A DNA stretch of 63,624 nucleotides. Origin: Bacteroidota bacterium (GTDB lineage Bacteria; Bacteroidota; Bacteroidia; Sphingobacteriales; Sphingobacteriaceae). Shown here one piece after another: positions 38,938 through 48,345 of this stretch (its first letter is position 1; each line of letters starts with the position of its first letter). The position numbers were made by a program, and so were the translations under genes. The stretch covers positions 1 to 63,624 of the forward strand of contig JABDBW010000004.1 in assembly GCA_013288485.1 (NCBI GenBank), given 5' to 3'. The notes under the pieces are model-generated. The model had not been told where the DNA came from and made no database searches. It saw only the letters and a list, made by a program, of their open reading frames with translations.

Positions 38938-40842
38938 ATGGATAAATACATCTGGCTTATTCCTATATTACCGTTAGCCGGTTTCGTTATTAACGGCCTC
39001 GGCCGCAATAGCCTGTCGAAAGGCGCTATAGGCTTTATCGGTAGTTTTTTAGTTTTAATTTCATTTGGGTTAAGCGTTGGCGCGTTCTTACAGATACATG
39101 CCACTAGGCAACCTATAGTTGTCGACCTGTTCGACTGGTTTGGCGCAGGCTCGTTAAAGATCAGCTTCTCGTTTTTGATTGACCAGCTAAGTTCATTAAT
39201 GCTGCTCATTATTACCGGCGTTGGCTTTTTGATCCACCTGTACTCGGTAGGGTATATGCATGATGATAAGGGTTATGGCAAGTTTTTCGCTTACCTTAAC
39301 CTGTTTGTTTTCTTTATGCTGTTACTTGTATTAGGCTCCAACTACCTGGTAATGTTTATAGGCTGGGAAGGCGTGGGGCTTTGCTCGTATTTACTTATTG
39401 GTTTCTGGTATACCAACCCAAGTTATGCTGATGCCGCAAAAAAAGCGTTCATTATGAACCGCATTGGCGACCTGGGTTTTTTGATCGGCATATTTTTAAT
39501 ATTCAACACTTTCGGCAGTATAGCCTATGCTGATGTTTTTGGTAAAGCAGCGACAATGCATTCGGGCGATGGGCCGTTCGTGCTCATCACTTTACTATTA
39601 TTTGTTGGCGCTATAGGTAAATCGGCACAACTGCCCTTATTTACCTGGCTGCCCGACGCTATGGCCGGCCCTACGCCAGTATCGGCATTAATACACGCCG
39701 CTACAATGGTTACCGCGGGCGTATATATGATAGCCCGTTCAAATATCCTGTTCACGCTGGCGCCCGATACGATGGAGGTTGTGGCCATTGTAGGTTTAGC
39801 CACCGCGCTATTTGCCGCCTTAATAGCCTTAACGCAAACTGATATTAAAAAAGTACTGGCTTATTCAACCGTATCGCAACTAGGTTATATGTTTTTAGGT
39901 TTGGGTGTAGGCGCTTATACCGGTGCATTCTTCCATTTGCTTACCCATGCATTCTTTAAGGCTTTATTATTCCTTGGTGCAGGTTCGGTTATCCACGCGG
40001 TTAGCGGCGAGCAGGATATGCGCAAAATGGGAGGGTTAAAAGGCAAGCTGCCCATCACTTTTGTTACTATGCTGATCGGTACGTTAGCTATATCCGGCAT
40101 CCCACCATTTGCAGGATTCTTTTCAAAAGATGAGATTTTATATTACACTTCCCTTCATAGTCCAATAATGTATTGGATCGGTGTTATTACCGCCATGCTT
40201 ACCTCGTTCTATATGTTCAGGTTGATGTTCCTTACATTTTGGGGTAAATTCAGGGGGACACATGAACAAGAACATCATTTGCATGAATCGCCATTAAGCA
40301 TGACCATCCCATTAATAGTATTGGCAATTCTATCTGCTATAGGTGGTTTTATAGGCTTGCCCGAAAGTTTAGGGGGGCACAATTGGCTGGAACATTGGTT
40401 AAGACCTTTAATTTCCCCGACTCCGGGGGGACTAGTGTATGGCGGAGTATCTGCTGAACGCCTAATGATGGGTATTTCTGTTTCAGTTGCTTTGATAGCC
40501 TTAATATACGCCTACATTAAATACGTCAAAAAAGCCCATGTGCCGGTTGCCGATACGGAAGAACGCCCCGCATTGGCAAATTTATCATACAACAAGTTTT
40601 ATATCGACGAAATTTATGATGCGCTGATCCGCAAGCCGCTCGACGCTTTGTCGGGTTTCTTTTATAAGGTGGTTGATAAGCTGGGTATTGACGGCCTGGT
40701 GAACGGTTTAGGCAAGGGAACAATTGAAACCAGCAAGGGGCTCCGTTTATTACAAACGGGCAATGTTGGGTTTTATATATTTATGATGGTGGTAGGCATT
40801 ATTGCCCTGCTGCTATATAGTTTAAACGGATTTTTCATATAA
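38938..40842 (+). CDS. nuoL: NADH-quinone oxidoreductase subunit L
   Basis: A 634-residue antiporter-like subunit with about 16 helices and the long lateral helix at the end. Seen: VMFIGWEGVGLCSYLLIGFW with the Glu of TM5, KSAQLPLFTWLPDAMAGPTPVSALIHAATM (core: LPLFTWLPDAMAGPTPVSA) with the channel Lys, QTDIKKVLAYSTVSQLGYM, and THAFFKALLFLGAGSVIH. It carries one of the proton half-channels. One base separates it from nuoM. Confidence 0.97.
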   Translation: MDKYIWLIPILPLAGFVINGLGRNSLSKGAIGFIGSFLVLISFGLSVGAFLQIHATRQPIVVDLFDWFGAGSLKISFSFLIDQLSSLMLLIITGVGFLIHLYSVGYMHDDKGYGKFFAYLNLFVFFMLLLVLGSNYLVMFIGWEGVGLCSYLLIGFWYTNPSYADAAKKAFIMNRIGDLGFLIGIFLIFNTFGSIAYADVFGKAATMHSGDGPFVLITLLLFVGAIGKSAQLPLFTWLPDAMAGPTPVSALIHAATMVTAGVYMIARSNILFTLAPDTMEVVAIVGLATALFAALIALTQTDIKKVLAYSTVSQLGYMFLGLGVGAYTGAFFHLLTHAFFKALLFLGAGSVIHAVSGEQDMRKMGGLKGKLPITFVTMLIGTLAISGIPPFAGFFSKDEILYYTSLHSPIMYWIGVITAMLTSFYMFRLMFLTFWGKFRGTHEQEHHLHESPLSMTIPLIVLAILSAIGGFIGLPESLGGHNWLEHWLRPLISPTPGGLVYGGVSAERLMMGISVSVALIALIYAYIKYVKKAHVPVADTEERPALANLSYNKFYIDEIYDALIRKPLDALSGFFYKVVDKLGIDGLVNGLGKGTIETSKGLRLLQTGNVGFYIFMMVVGIIALLLYSLNGFFI

Positions 40843-40843
40843 A

Positions 40844-42292
40844 ATGACGGTTAGTATACTAATATTTTTGCCGGTAATTGCGGCGTTAGCAGTTTTGTTA
40901 TTCAAAAACGAAACGGCGAAACACGCGGCATTATTTTTCGCTGTTGTTGAGTTGGCTGTAGCCGGGGTATTCCTGGCTAAATTTACGCCCGACGCCAGTA
41001 CGCAGTTTGCCGTTAATGCGCCGTGGATAGTTAACTTCAACATTTATTTTAATGCCGGTATTGATGGTATCAGCATGATGATGGTATTGTTAACCACCCT
41101 GCTTGTACCGCTTATTATTTTAACTACTTACCAGCATCAGTATAAAAACGCGCGCGCTTTTTATGCCCTGATATTATTTATGCAGGCAGGTTTGCTGGTA
41201 GTATTTACCGCGTTAGACGGATTTTTATTTTATGTGGGCTGGGAAGCGGCATTAATACCTATTTACTTTATCTGTTCGCTTTGGGGCGGCGAAAACCGGG
41301 TACGCATCACCATCAAGTTTTTCATTTACACGTTTGCAGGGTCACTGTTTATGTTGTTAGGTATTATTTACCTGTACCTGCTCACTCCCGGTAAAACTTA
41401 CGACCTTCATTCATTTTACAACATTGGTTTGCCTCCCGAAAAGCAAAATATTGTGTTCTGGGCATTCTTTTTGGCTTTTGCCATTAAAATGCCTTTGTTC
41501 CCTTTCCATACCTGGCAGCCCGATACCTATACCGAAGCCCCATCGGCTGGTACCATGATGTTATCGGGCATTATGCTTAAAATGGGTATTTACGGCGTTA
41601 TCAGGTGGCTTATTCCAAATGCCCCTGCTGGGTTGGTTACCTGGCAAAACCTGGTTATTGTGCTTTCGGTAATTGGTGTTGTATATGCATCCGTTATCGC
41701 GTTTACTCAAACCGACGGCAAGCGGCTGGTGGCTTATTCATCCATAGCGCACGTTGGGCTCATAGCAGCGGGTATATTTGCCTGGACCACGCAGGGTTTG
41801 CAGGGCGCCATGATACAGATGCTGAGCCATGGTATTAATGTGGTAGGCATGTTCTTTATATGGGATATCATCAGCACCCGCTTAAAAACGCGCGACATAG
41901 GACAATTAGGCGGTATAGCTAAAGTTGCGCCGCACTTTGCCATAGCATTTTTTATTATTGTGTTAGGTACGGTAGCGTTGCCATTAACCAACGGTTTTAT
42001 AGGCGAATTTTTATTATTGAACAGTGTTTACCAATACAACGTTTGGATGGCCGCTATAGCAGGGTTAACCATCATATTTGGCGCGGTGTATATGCTGCGT
42101 ATGTATAAAAAAGTGATGCAGGGCGAAACCAATGCGTTAACTGCCGTATTTGCAGATATTCATGGCTCAGAGAAAATTGCTTTAGGTATAATTTGTATTT
42201 TAATAATAGGTATAGGTATATATCCGCAGCCAATACTGCATATATCCGCAGCCGCCGTTGAAAATTTGATAAACACTATAAAGATCAGGTAA
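40844..42292 (+). CDS. nuoM: NADH-quinone oxidoreductase subunit M
   Basis: A 482-residue antiporter-like subunit. Seen: FYVGWEAALIPIYFICSLWGG with the TM5 Glu, AIKMPLFPFHTWQPDTYTEAP with the channel Lys, FTQTDGKRLVAYSSIAHVG and MLSHGINVVGMFFIWD. About 14 helices. It is flanked by nuoL and nuoN (gap 10 bases). Confidence 0.97.
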   Translation: MTVSILIFLPVIAALAVLLFKNETAKHAALFFAVVELAVAGVFLAKFTPDASTQFAVNAPWIVNFNIYFNAGIDGISMMMVLLTTLLVPLIILTTYQHQYKNARAFYALILFMQAGLLVVFTALDGFLFYVGWEAALIPIYFICSLWGGENRVRITIKFFIYTFAGSLFMLLGIIYLYLLTPGKTYDLHSFYNIGLPPEKQNIVFWAFFLAFAIKMPLFPFHTWQPDTYTEAPSAGTMMLSGIMLKMGIYGVIRWLIPNAPAGLVTWQNLVIVLSVIGVVYASVIAFTQTDGKRLVAYSSIAHVGLIAAGIFAWTTQGLQGAMIQMLSHGINVVGMFFIWDIISTRLKTRDIGQLGGIAKVAPHFAIAFFIIVLGTVALPLTNGFIGEFLLLNSVYQYNVWMAAIAGLTIIFGAVYMLRMYKKVMQGETNALTAVFADIHGSEKIALGIICILIIGIGIYPQPILHISAAAVENLINTIKIR

Positions 42293-42302
42293 AATTTAAT
42301 CA

Positions 42303-43682
42303 ATGAATACGTTAATAGTCATATCTGTTTTACCTATAGTGCTGCTGTATTTGGGGCTATATAAAATGCAAAAAGCATTGCTGCCTGTAACAGTAGTTGG
42401 TTTATTGGTGGCATTAGGTTTAGCGGTAAACCAATGGAACAATAACGCCCGGCCTGAATATCATGGCATGATATTGTTTAACAACTACGCCATCGCTTTT
42501 TCTTCGCTCGCCATTATATCAACAATACTGATCCTGCTGCTATCAAAAGGATATTTTGAAAGGATAAGTCAGCATATAGCAGAGTATTATGCTATTATCC
42601 TGTTTTCGCTCGCTGGCATCGTTGTAATGGTGTCCTACTATAATTTAACTATGCTTTTTATCGGCATTGAAATAATGTCGGTGAGCCTGTATATACTTGC
42701 GGGTATTAAAAAGAATGATTTTGCATCGAATGAAGCCGCGCTTAAATACTTTTTAATGGGCGCTTTTTCAACCGGGTTTTTATTATTCGGCATCACGTTG
42801 GTTTATGGCTCAACCGGTTCATTCGGGATCGACGGCATACAAAGCTGGGTATCTGAACACCGCATAGGCGCAGATCCAATGCTGTATACAGGGGTAATAT
42901 TAATTATTGTTGGCTTATGCTTTAAAGTGGGCGCTGCGCCCTTTCATTTCTGGACACCCGATGTTTACGAAGGCTCGCCCACTTTGATAACCGCGTTCAT
43001 GTCAACGGTATCAAAAACTGCGGCGTTCGCGGCCTTTCTTCGCCTTTTCGCTGCTTGTTTTCCTCTATTTTATTCTTTCTGGACCCCTTTATTCATCGTT
43101 ATTGTTATTATAACGTTGTTTATTGGTAACATAACCGCGCTATACCAGCAAAGCTTTAAGCGTATGCTTGCCTATTCAAGTATTTCTCACGCGGGTTATT
43201 TGCTGCTGGCTATTTTGGCATTGGGGGCAGGCTCGGCCAATTCAATATTTGTGTATGCTTCCGCTTATTCTATCGCCTCTATTATAGCGTTTGGAGCTTT
43301 AATACTGGTACAGCAGGAAACTGGCAGCGATAATTTTGAAAGCTTTAATGGTTTGGCAAAAAACAATCCTTTTTTGGCTTTTGCATTAACGGTGGCTATG
43401 TTATCATTAGCGGGCATTCCGCTTACTGCGGGCTTTATAGGTAAGTTTTATATATTTAATACTGTATTATCCCAACAGCATACAGGGCTGGCTATTATAG
43501 CAGTTATTAATGCCATTATCAGTATTTTCTATTATTTCAGGGTTATTGTAGCGATGTATTTCCGCACTGCCGAGCGAGCGGAAATAACTGTGCCATCCTA
43601 TTACCTGTTTGTTTTGGGCCTTGCGGCGCTGGCAACTGTATTGATCGGGGTGTACCCGCAATTTATTACCGGGCTTATTTAG
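42303..43682 (+). CDS. nuoN: NADH-quinone oxidoreductase subunit N
   Basis: A 459-residue antiporter-like subunit, the last of the 14. Seen: FIGIEIMSVSLYILAGIKKND with the TM5 Glu, FKVGAAPFHFWTPDVYEGSP with the channel Lys, LYQQSFKRMLAYSSISHAGYL, and LSLAGIPLTAGFIGKFYIF. I see no clear intrinsic terminator behind it. Confidence 0.97.
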   Translation: MNTLIVISVLPIVLLYLGLYKMQKALLPVTVVGLLVALGLAVNQWNNNARPEYHGMILFNNYAIAFSSLAIISTILILLLSKGYFERISQHIAEYYAIILFSLAGIVVMVSYYNLTMLFIGIEIMSVSLYILAGIKKNDFASNEAALKYFLMGAFSTGFLLFGITLVYGSTGSFGIDGIQSWVSEHRIGADPMLYTGVILIIVGLCFKVGAAPFHFWTPDVYEGSPTLITAFMSTVSKTAAFAAFLRLFAACFPLFYSFWTPLFIVIVIITLFIGNITALYQQSFKRMLAYSSISHAGYLLLAILALGAGSANSIFVYASAYSIASIIAFGALILVQQETGSDNFESFNGLAKNNPFLAFALTVAMLSLAGIPLTAGFIGKFYIFNTVLSQQHTGLAIIAVINAIISIFYYFRVIVAMYFRTAERAEITVPSYYLFVLGLAALATVLIGVYPQFITGLI

Positions 43683-43740
43683 TGAAAAATCAATTTCCCC
43701 AAATTTTGATTTAATATTTGTAGTTTTACAAATATAGTGA

Positions 43741-44385
43741 ATGGAAAATTTTTGGGAACACCTGCAAAATTTAACGGACGCTCAATCCATATTAAGCAAG
43801 GGTGGGTTTTACTTTTTGCTTATTGTAGTTTTTGCTGAAACGGGCCTGTTTTTCGGTTTCTTTTTACCGGGCGATTATTTGTTATTTATGGCCGGCCTGC
43901 TATGCTCATCAGGAATGATAGATGTATCGATAGGTACATTGCTGATCTCGGTGATCGTCGCCGGAATTTTGGGCAATTATACCGGCTATTGGTTCGGTTA
44001 CCGAACGGGGCCGGTATTATTCAGCAGGCATGATTCATTCTTCTTTAAAAAAAGGTATGTAATTATAGCCGAAGAGTTTTATGCGCGCTACGGAGGCATG
44101 GCGTTAGTTTTAGGCAGATTTTTCCCAATAATCAGAACTTTTGCCCCTATCTTTGCAGGCGTTGTTAAAGTTAATTTAAAAAAATTCACTTTATATAACA
44201 TAATAGGCAGCGTTGCCTGGGTAAGTACATTTATTTTATCCGGTTATTTTTTAGGGAGAAAATACCCGCAAATAAAAGATTACCTGGAATATATTGTATG
44301 CGGATTGGTAATAGTTACAACAATTCCGCTCATTTTTGCTTTCTTAAAAAAGAATGTAATGAAAATTAAAAGAGCGGATAAATAA
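43741..44385 (+). CDS. DedA-family membrane protein
   Basis: A 214-residue DedA protein. Seen: FAETGLFFGFFLPGDYLLFMAG (core: ETGLFFGFFLPGDYLL) near residue 30 with the conserved E and PGD, GYRTGPVLFSRHDSFFFKK, and GRFFPIIRTFAPIFAGV (about 125-141) with the conserved Arg pair. Members are inner-membrane lipid scramblase-like proteins, some flipping undecaprenyl phosphate or phosphatidylethanolamine. It lies 22 bases before the pyrophosphatase gene. Confidence 0.92.
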   Translation: MENFWEHLQNLTDAQSILSKGGFYFLLIVVFAETGLFFGFFLPGDYLLFMAGLLCSSGMIDVSIGTLLISVIVAGILGNYTGYWFGYRTGPVLFSRHDSFFFKKRYVIIAEEFYARYGGMALVLGRFFPIIRTFAPIFAGVVKVNLKKFTLYNIIGSVAWVSTFILSGYFLGRKYPQIKDYLEYIVCGLVIVTTIPLIFAFLKKNVMKIKRADK

Positions 44386-44407
44386 AATGAATTTATAATA
44401 CGTTAAA

Positions 44408-44953
44408 ATGAGTACACAACATCCCTGGCACCAGGTTTCACCGGGCAGCAATATTCCTGAGATAGTACATGCGGTAATTGAGATCCCAAAGGGTTCAAAA
44501 GCTAAATACGAAATTGATAAAGACTCGGGTTTATTAAAGCTCGACCGTGTATTGTTTTCATCAGTAATGTACCCGGCAAATTATGGCTTTATACCACAAA
44601 CTTATTGTGATGATAAAGATCCATTAGATATTTTGGTTCTTTGCTCAATTGATGTGTTCCCGATGTCGATCATTGAAGCCAAGGTTATTGGGGTAATGCA
44701 CATGGTTGATAATGGAGAGCAGGACGATAAGATCATAGCGGTAGCTAAAAATGATATGTCTGTAAATTATATTAATGACCTGAACGAGCTGCCGCCCCAT
44801 GCCATGACAGAGATAGTACGGTTTTTTAAAGATTATAAAGTGCTGGAAGATAAGAACGTAACCATTGAGCATATGTTAGGAAAAAAATACGCTTACAAAG
44901 TAATAACGGAAAGCCTGGAACTGTACCAGGCAACCTTTCCCGTTTATCAATAA
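44408..44953 (+). CDS. ppa: Inorganic pyrophosphatase (family I)
   Basis: A 181-residue soluble pyrophosphatase that cleaves PPi from biosynthesis. Seen: [20 protein letters not shown] (residues 22-41), [25 protein letters not shown] with the metal-binding aspartates (core: [11 protein letters not shown]), and [20 protein letters not shown]. All hallmark residues are present. It sits between DedA and the CBS/CorC gene. Confidence 0.97.
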   Translation: MSTQHPWHQVSPGSNIPEIVHAVIEIPKGSKAKYEIDKDSGLLKLDRVLFSSVMYPANYGFIPQTYCDDKDPLDILVLCSIDVFPMSIIEAKVIGVMHMVDNGEQDDKIIAVAKNDMSVNYINDLNELPPHAMTEIVRFFKDYKVLEDKNVTIEHMLGKKYAYKVITESLELYQATFPVYQ

Positions 44954-44960
44954 ATAATTA

Positions 44961-46298
44961 ATGGACCCTGATATTCACATAAACGGTTACTATATCCTCC
45001 TTACCCTATTGCTGGTGCTTTTAAACGGCTTTTTTGTAGCTGCCGAATTTGCATTGGTTCGCGTTCGTACTTCGCAAATAGAATTAAAAGTAAAGAATGG
45101 CAGCCGGGTAGCCCGGCTTACACGCAGTATAATGGCTAACCTGTCAGGTTACCTTGCAGCTACACAATTAGGCATAACCATAGCCTCGCTGGGTTTAGGT
45201 ATAATAGGCGAAGGTGCATTTACAAGTGTAATGCTGTATTTATTTAAAACACTTGGCTTTGAAATAACCTCTGTACTTATAATAAATATATGCCGGGTAT
45301 TCGCGTTTATTGTAATCACCATATTAAGTATTGTGTTTGGAGAATTGGCTCCAAAAAGGCTGGCAATACAAAGTTCGGTACGTACTGCTTTAGCTATTTC
45401 GGCGCCGCTACGTATATTTTTTGTAGTATTTGGACCTATTATTTGGGTGCTTAATAATTTTGCCAATTTTATTTTAAAGCTGTTGGGTATAACACCGGTA
45501 CAAGGCGAAACGCACCATAGTTCGGAGGAATTGCAATATTTATTGGAACAAGGCAAAGAAACCGGCGCGCTTGATTCGACCGAGCATGAGTTGATACAAA
45601 ATGTTTTTGATTTTAACGAACGGGTTGTTAAAAATATCATGGTACCGCGCACCAAAATATCGGGTATTGAAGTAACCACGGGGAAGGATGAATTGCTGGA
45701 AATACTAATAACAGAAGGGTATTCAAGAATGCCCGTTTATGATGATGTGATAGACAAGATAGTAGGCATAGTACACGCCAAAGATATTTTGCCACTGCTT
45801 GCCCGCAATGAGGAGATCATTTTAAAGGACATCATCCGTAAGCCATATTTTATTCCTGAAACTAAAAAGATAAACGACCTGATGGCCGAACTGCAGCAAA
45901 TGCGTATACAAATAGCCATCGTATCCGACGAGTTTGGCGGTACGGCCGGCATGGTTACGCTGGAAGATATTGTGGAAGAACTGGTAGGCGAGATACAGGA
46001 TGAGTATGACGAAGAAAAACCTATTGTTGAAGTATTGAACGATCGTGAATTTATTGTAAACGCGCTGGCCCCTATATATGATGTAAACGGGCACCTGCCG
46101 CATGACTTGCCCGAAGATGGCGACTTTGATACCGTATCGGGCTGGCTGGGCGATATATTTGGCAAGATACCCGATGTTGGTGAACAGAAGGAAGCGAATG
46201 GGTATAACATTACGGTATTGAAAAAATCCGATCAAAACATTGAATCGGTTAAGCTGGAGTTATTGCTGAATAAAGAGGATACGGTAGATTTACATTAA
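44961..46298 (+). CDS. CNNM/CorC-type membrane protein with CBS domains
   Basis: A 445-residue protein with three parts. A DUF21/CNNM membrane domain (about 1-190, opening YYILLTLLLVLLNGFFVAAE) comes first. A CBS pair (about 210-330) has NIMVPRTKISGIEV and YSRMPVYDDVIDKIVGIVH. A C-terminal CorC_HlyC domain (about 340-420) has EDGDFDTVSGWLGDIFG. Members are Na+/Mg2+ transporters or regulators, often annotated as hemolysin or gliding-related GldE. The gene starts seven bases after ppa. Confidence 0.9.
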   Translation: MDPDIHINGYYILLTLLLVLLNGFFVAAEFALVRVRTSQIELKVKNGSRVARLTRSIMANLSGYLAATQLGITIASLGLGIIGEGAFTSVMLYLFKTLGFEITSVLIINICRVFAFIVITILSIVFGELAPKRLAIQSSVRTALAISAPLRIFFVVFGPIIWVLNNFANFILKLLGITPVQGETHHSSEELQYLLEQGKETGALDSTEHELIQNVFDFNERVVKNIMVPRTKISGIEVTTGKDELLEILITEGYSRMPVYDDVIDKIVGIVHAKDILPLLARNEEIILKDIIRKPYFIPETKKINDLMAELQQMRIQIAIVSDEFGGTAGMVTLEDIVEELVGEIQDEYDEEKPIVEVLNDREFIVNALAPIYDVNGHLPHDLPEDGDFDTVSGWLGDIFGKIPDVGEQKEANGYNITVLKKSDQNIESVKLELLLNKEDTVDLH

Positions 46299-46299
46299 T

Positions 46300-46388
46300 T
46301 AGAGCAAAGAAGCAAGAGCCAGGAATCAAGACTGTAAATCAGCAAGAACCACCTGTCTTGACTCTTAATTCGCGGACTCTTAATTCTA
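46300..46388. repeat. Purine/pyrimidine-biased repeat region
   Basis: Short units AGCAAGAGCC, AATCAAGAC and AGCAAGAACC face GTCTTGACTCTTAATTC and GGACTCTTAATTC. TCAAGAC pairs with GTCTTGA. The same style occurs at 1902-1972. Confidence 0.5.
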
Positions 46389-46392
46389 AAAA

Positions 46393-47100
46393 ATGCATCT
46401 TTTTTATACACCTGATATTGCCCCCTCTCACCCACAATACTTTTTGAACGAAGAGGAGAGCAAGCATGCCGTAAGGGTTTTGCGGTTAGAATCCGGCGCT
46501 GAAGTGCAACTGATCGACGGCCGGGGAGGTTTATATACCGCCCAAATAAAAGACGCGCATCCTAAACGAACCATTCTGCAAATTACCAGTGTAATTACTG
46601 CATATAATAAGCGTAACCATTATCTGCACATCGCCATAGCCCCAACAAAAAACCTTGACCGCCTGGAATGGTTTTTAGAAAAGGCCACAGAGATAGGCAT
46701 TGATGAAATATCATTAATTATCTGCCGGCGATCGGAACGTAAGGAAGTAAAAGTTGACCGGCTGAATAAAATTATAATATCTGCCATCAAACAATCGTTA
46801 AAAGCATATCACCCGGTTTTGAATGGCCCCGTTGCTTTCGACGCGTTTATATCGCGGCAGTTTGAGGGGCAAAAGTTTATAGCACATTGCGAAAACACTG
46901 CTAAAACCAGTTTAAGCAATGAACTTAAAAAACAGGGTGAATATTTAATATTAGTTGGCCCCGAAGGCGACTTCGCACCAGTAGAAATTGAGATGGCTTT
47001 GCATAATGGATTTAAAGCCATAACTTTAGGTGATAACAGGCTGCGTACAGAGACGGCCGCTTTAGAAGCTTGTTTTGAAGTGAATTTTTTAAACAGATAA
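46393..47100 (+). CDS. rsmE: 16S rRNA (uracil-1498-N3) methyltransferase
   Basis: A 235-residue SPOUT-family enzyme that methylates U1498 of 16S rRNA with SAM. Seen: N-terminal PUA-like part with EESKHAVRVLRLESGAEVQL, the APTKNLDRLEWFLEKATEIG segment, and the knotted C-terminus YLILVGPEGDFAPVEIEMA and ITLGDNRLRTETAAL, which form the SAM pocket. Full length. It abuts the next gene directly. Confidence 0.95.
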   Translation: MHLFYTPDIAPSHPQYFLNEEESKHAVRVLRLESGAEVQLIDGRGGLYTAQIKDAHPKRTILQITSVITAYNKRNHYLHIAIAPTKNLDRLEWFLEKATEIGIDEISLIICRRSERKEVKVDRLNKIIISAIKQSLKAYHPVLNGPVAFDAFISRQFEGQKFIAHCENTAKTSLSNELKKQGEYLILVGPEGDFAPVEIEMALHNGFKAITLGDNRLRTETAALEACFEVNFLNR

Positions 47101-47760
47101 ATGAAGAGATACATCTATATAGCTGCAACCGGAGTACTGTTTTTTTTAAGCAGTTTTAACGCGCCTACCTATAAAATGGCTAAGCTTAAATATAGCGGTG
47201 GCGGCGATTGGTATGGCGACAGGACCGCGTTACCCAACCTGATAAAATTTTGCAACGAGAACTTAAAAACCAATTTCCAGCTCGAGGACGAAATTGTTGA
47301 AGTTGGAAGCGCCGAAATTTTCAATTACCCCTTTATTTTCATGACCGGGCATGGCAATGTTATTTTCTCTGACCAGGAAGTGGCGAATTTAAGAAAGTAT
47401 TTAACAGGCGGCGGGTTTTTGCATGTTTGCGATAATTATGGATTGGATCCGTTTATTCGCCGGGAAATGAAAAAAGTTTTTCCGGAACTTGATTTTGTTG
47501 AACTTCCGCTCAATTATCCTATCTATCATCAAAAATATAGTTTCCCTAATGGGGTGCCTAAAGTACATGAGCATGATGGTAAACGCGCGCAAGGCTTCGG
47601 GCTTATCTATAAAGGCAGGCTGGTATGCTTTTACGATTATGAATGCGATTTAGGCAACGGTTGGGAAGATTATGGCACCTACGCGGGCGATACCCAGGAA
47701 ACCCGCTTAAAGGCCTTAAAAATGGGTGCAAACCTGGTTCAATACGCGTTAACCCAATAA
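47101..47760 (+). CDS. DUF4159-family exported protein
   Basis: A 219-residue protein with a signal peptide (residues 1-22). Seen: FKYSGGGDWYGDRTALPNLIKFC-like core KYSGGGDWYGDRTALP, PFIFMTGHGNVIFSD, GGFLHVCDNYGLDPFIRREMKKVFP (core: CDNYGLDPFIRREM), HQKYSFPNGVPKVHEHD and the late GWEDYGTYAGDTQETR. These match the DUF4159 family, a ThuA/glutamine-amidotransferase-like fold common near MoxR/von Willebrand genes in Bacteroidota. The function is unknown. It begins directly after rsmE. Confidence 0.88.
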   Translation: MKRYIYIAATGVLFFLSSFNAPTYKMAKLKYSGGGDWYGDRTALPNLIKFCNENLKTNFQLEDEIVEVGSAEIFNYPFIFMTGHGNVIFSDQEVANLRKYLTGGGFLHVCDNYGLDPFIRREMKKVFPELDFVELPLNYPIYHQKYSFPNGVPKVHEHDGKRAQGFGLIYKGRLVCFYDYECDLGNGWEDYGTYAGDTQETRLKALKMGANLVQYALTQ

Positions 47761-47763
47761 AAC

Positions 47764-48264
47764 ATGTACCAGGTAAAAGTAAACGCTCAATACGATTATA
47801 AAATTGAAAAAAGCGACGGGGAATTATTGATAAACAATAATAAAATAACCGCCGATATAAAACAGCTAAGCCCTTCAGTATGGCATATTATTGATCGTTT
47901 ACAGTCTTATAATGTAGAGATCATAAATTTTGACCGTGTGTTAAAAACAGCGGAGATAAAAGTTAATAATAACATATATACACTTACTGCGAAAGACCCA
48001 TTTGATGTATTGCTTGAAAAGATGGGCTTAGGCAGCCTAAACAATGCTAAAATAAGTGAACTAAAAGCGCCTATGCCCGGCATGGTATTGAAGGTTTTTG
48101 TTGATGAAGGTACAAGGGTACAAAAAGGGGATAATTTATTTATACTCGAAGCTATGAAAATGGAGAATATTATTAAATCGCCGGCAGATACCATAATCAG
48201 GGCGGTTAAAATAAAGCCGGGGGATAAGATTGAGAAAGGGCAGATATTGCTGCACTTTGAATAA
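47764..48264 (+). CDS. Biotin carboxyl carrier-type protein
   Basis: A 166-residue protein whose C-terminal 70 residues form a biotinyl domain: APMPGMVLKVFVDEGTRVQKGD and LEAMKMENI, with biotin on Lys132. The N-terminal half (about 1-90) is unlike classical AccB and resembles the carrier subunits of acyl-CoA carboxylases or decarboxylases. No carboxylase gene is adjacent here, so the partner is elsewhere. A strong terminator follows. Confidence 0.88.
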   Translation: MYQVKVNAQYDYKIEKSDGELLINNNKITADIKQLSPSVWHIIDRLQSYNVEIINFDRVLKTAEIKVNNNIYTLTAKDPFDVLLEKMGLGSLNNAKISELKAPMPGMVLKVFVDEGTRVQKGDNLFILEAMKMENIIKSPADTIIRAVKIKPGDKIEKGQILLHFE

Positions 48265-48298
48265 AAAAAGAGGCCCGATTTATCGGGCCTCTTTTTTT
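48262..48298. terminator. Strong bidirectional terminator
   Basis: A ten-pair stem GAGGCCCGAT/ATCGGGCCTC with a TT centre, flanked by seven A and seven T. It closes the rsmE-DUF4159-biotin carrier run and, with gldJ ending at 48346 on the other strand, may serve both. Confidence 0.93.
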
Positions 48299-48310
48299 AT
48301 TCAATATTTT

Positions 48311-48345
48311 AAAGTCTCCCCTACCGGGGGAGATTTAGAGGGGGC
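48311..48345 (+). repeat. Dispersed 35-base repeat (copy 2)
   Basis: Identical to 30342-30376. It ends at the base before the gldJ stop codon, between the two convergent genes. Confidence 0.9.
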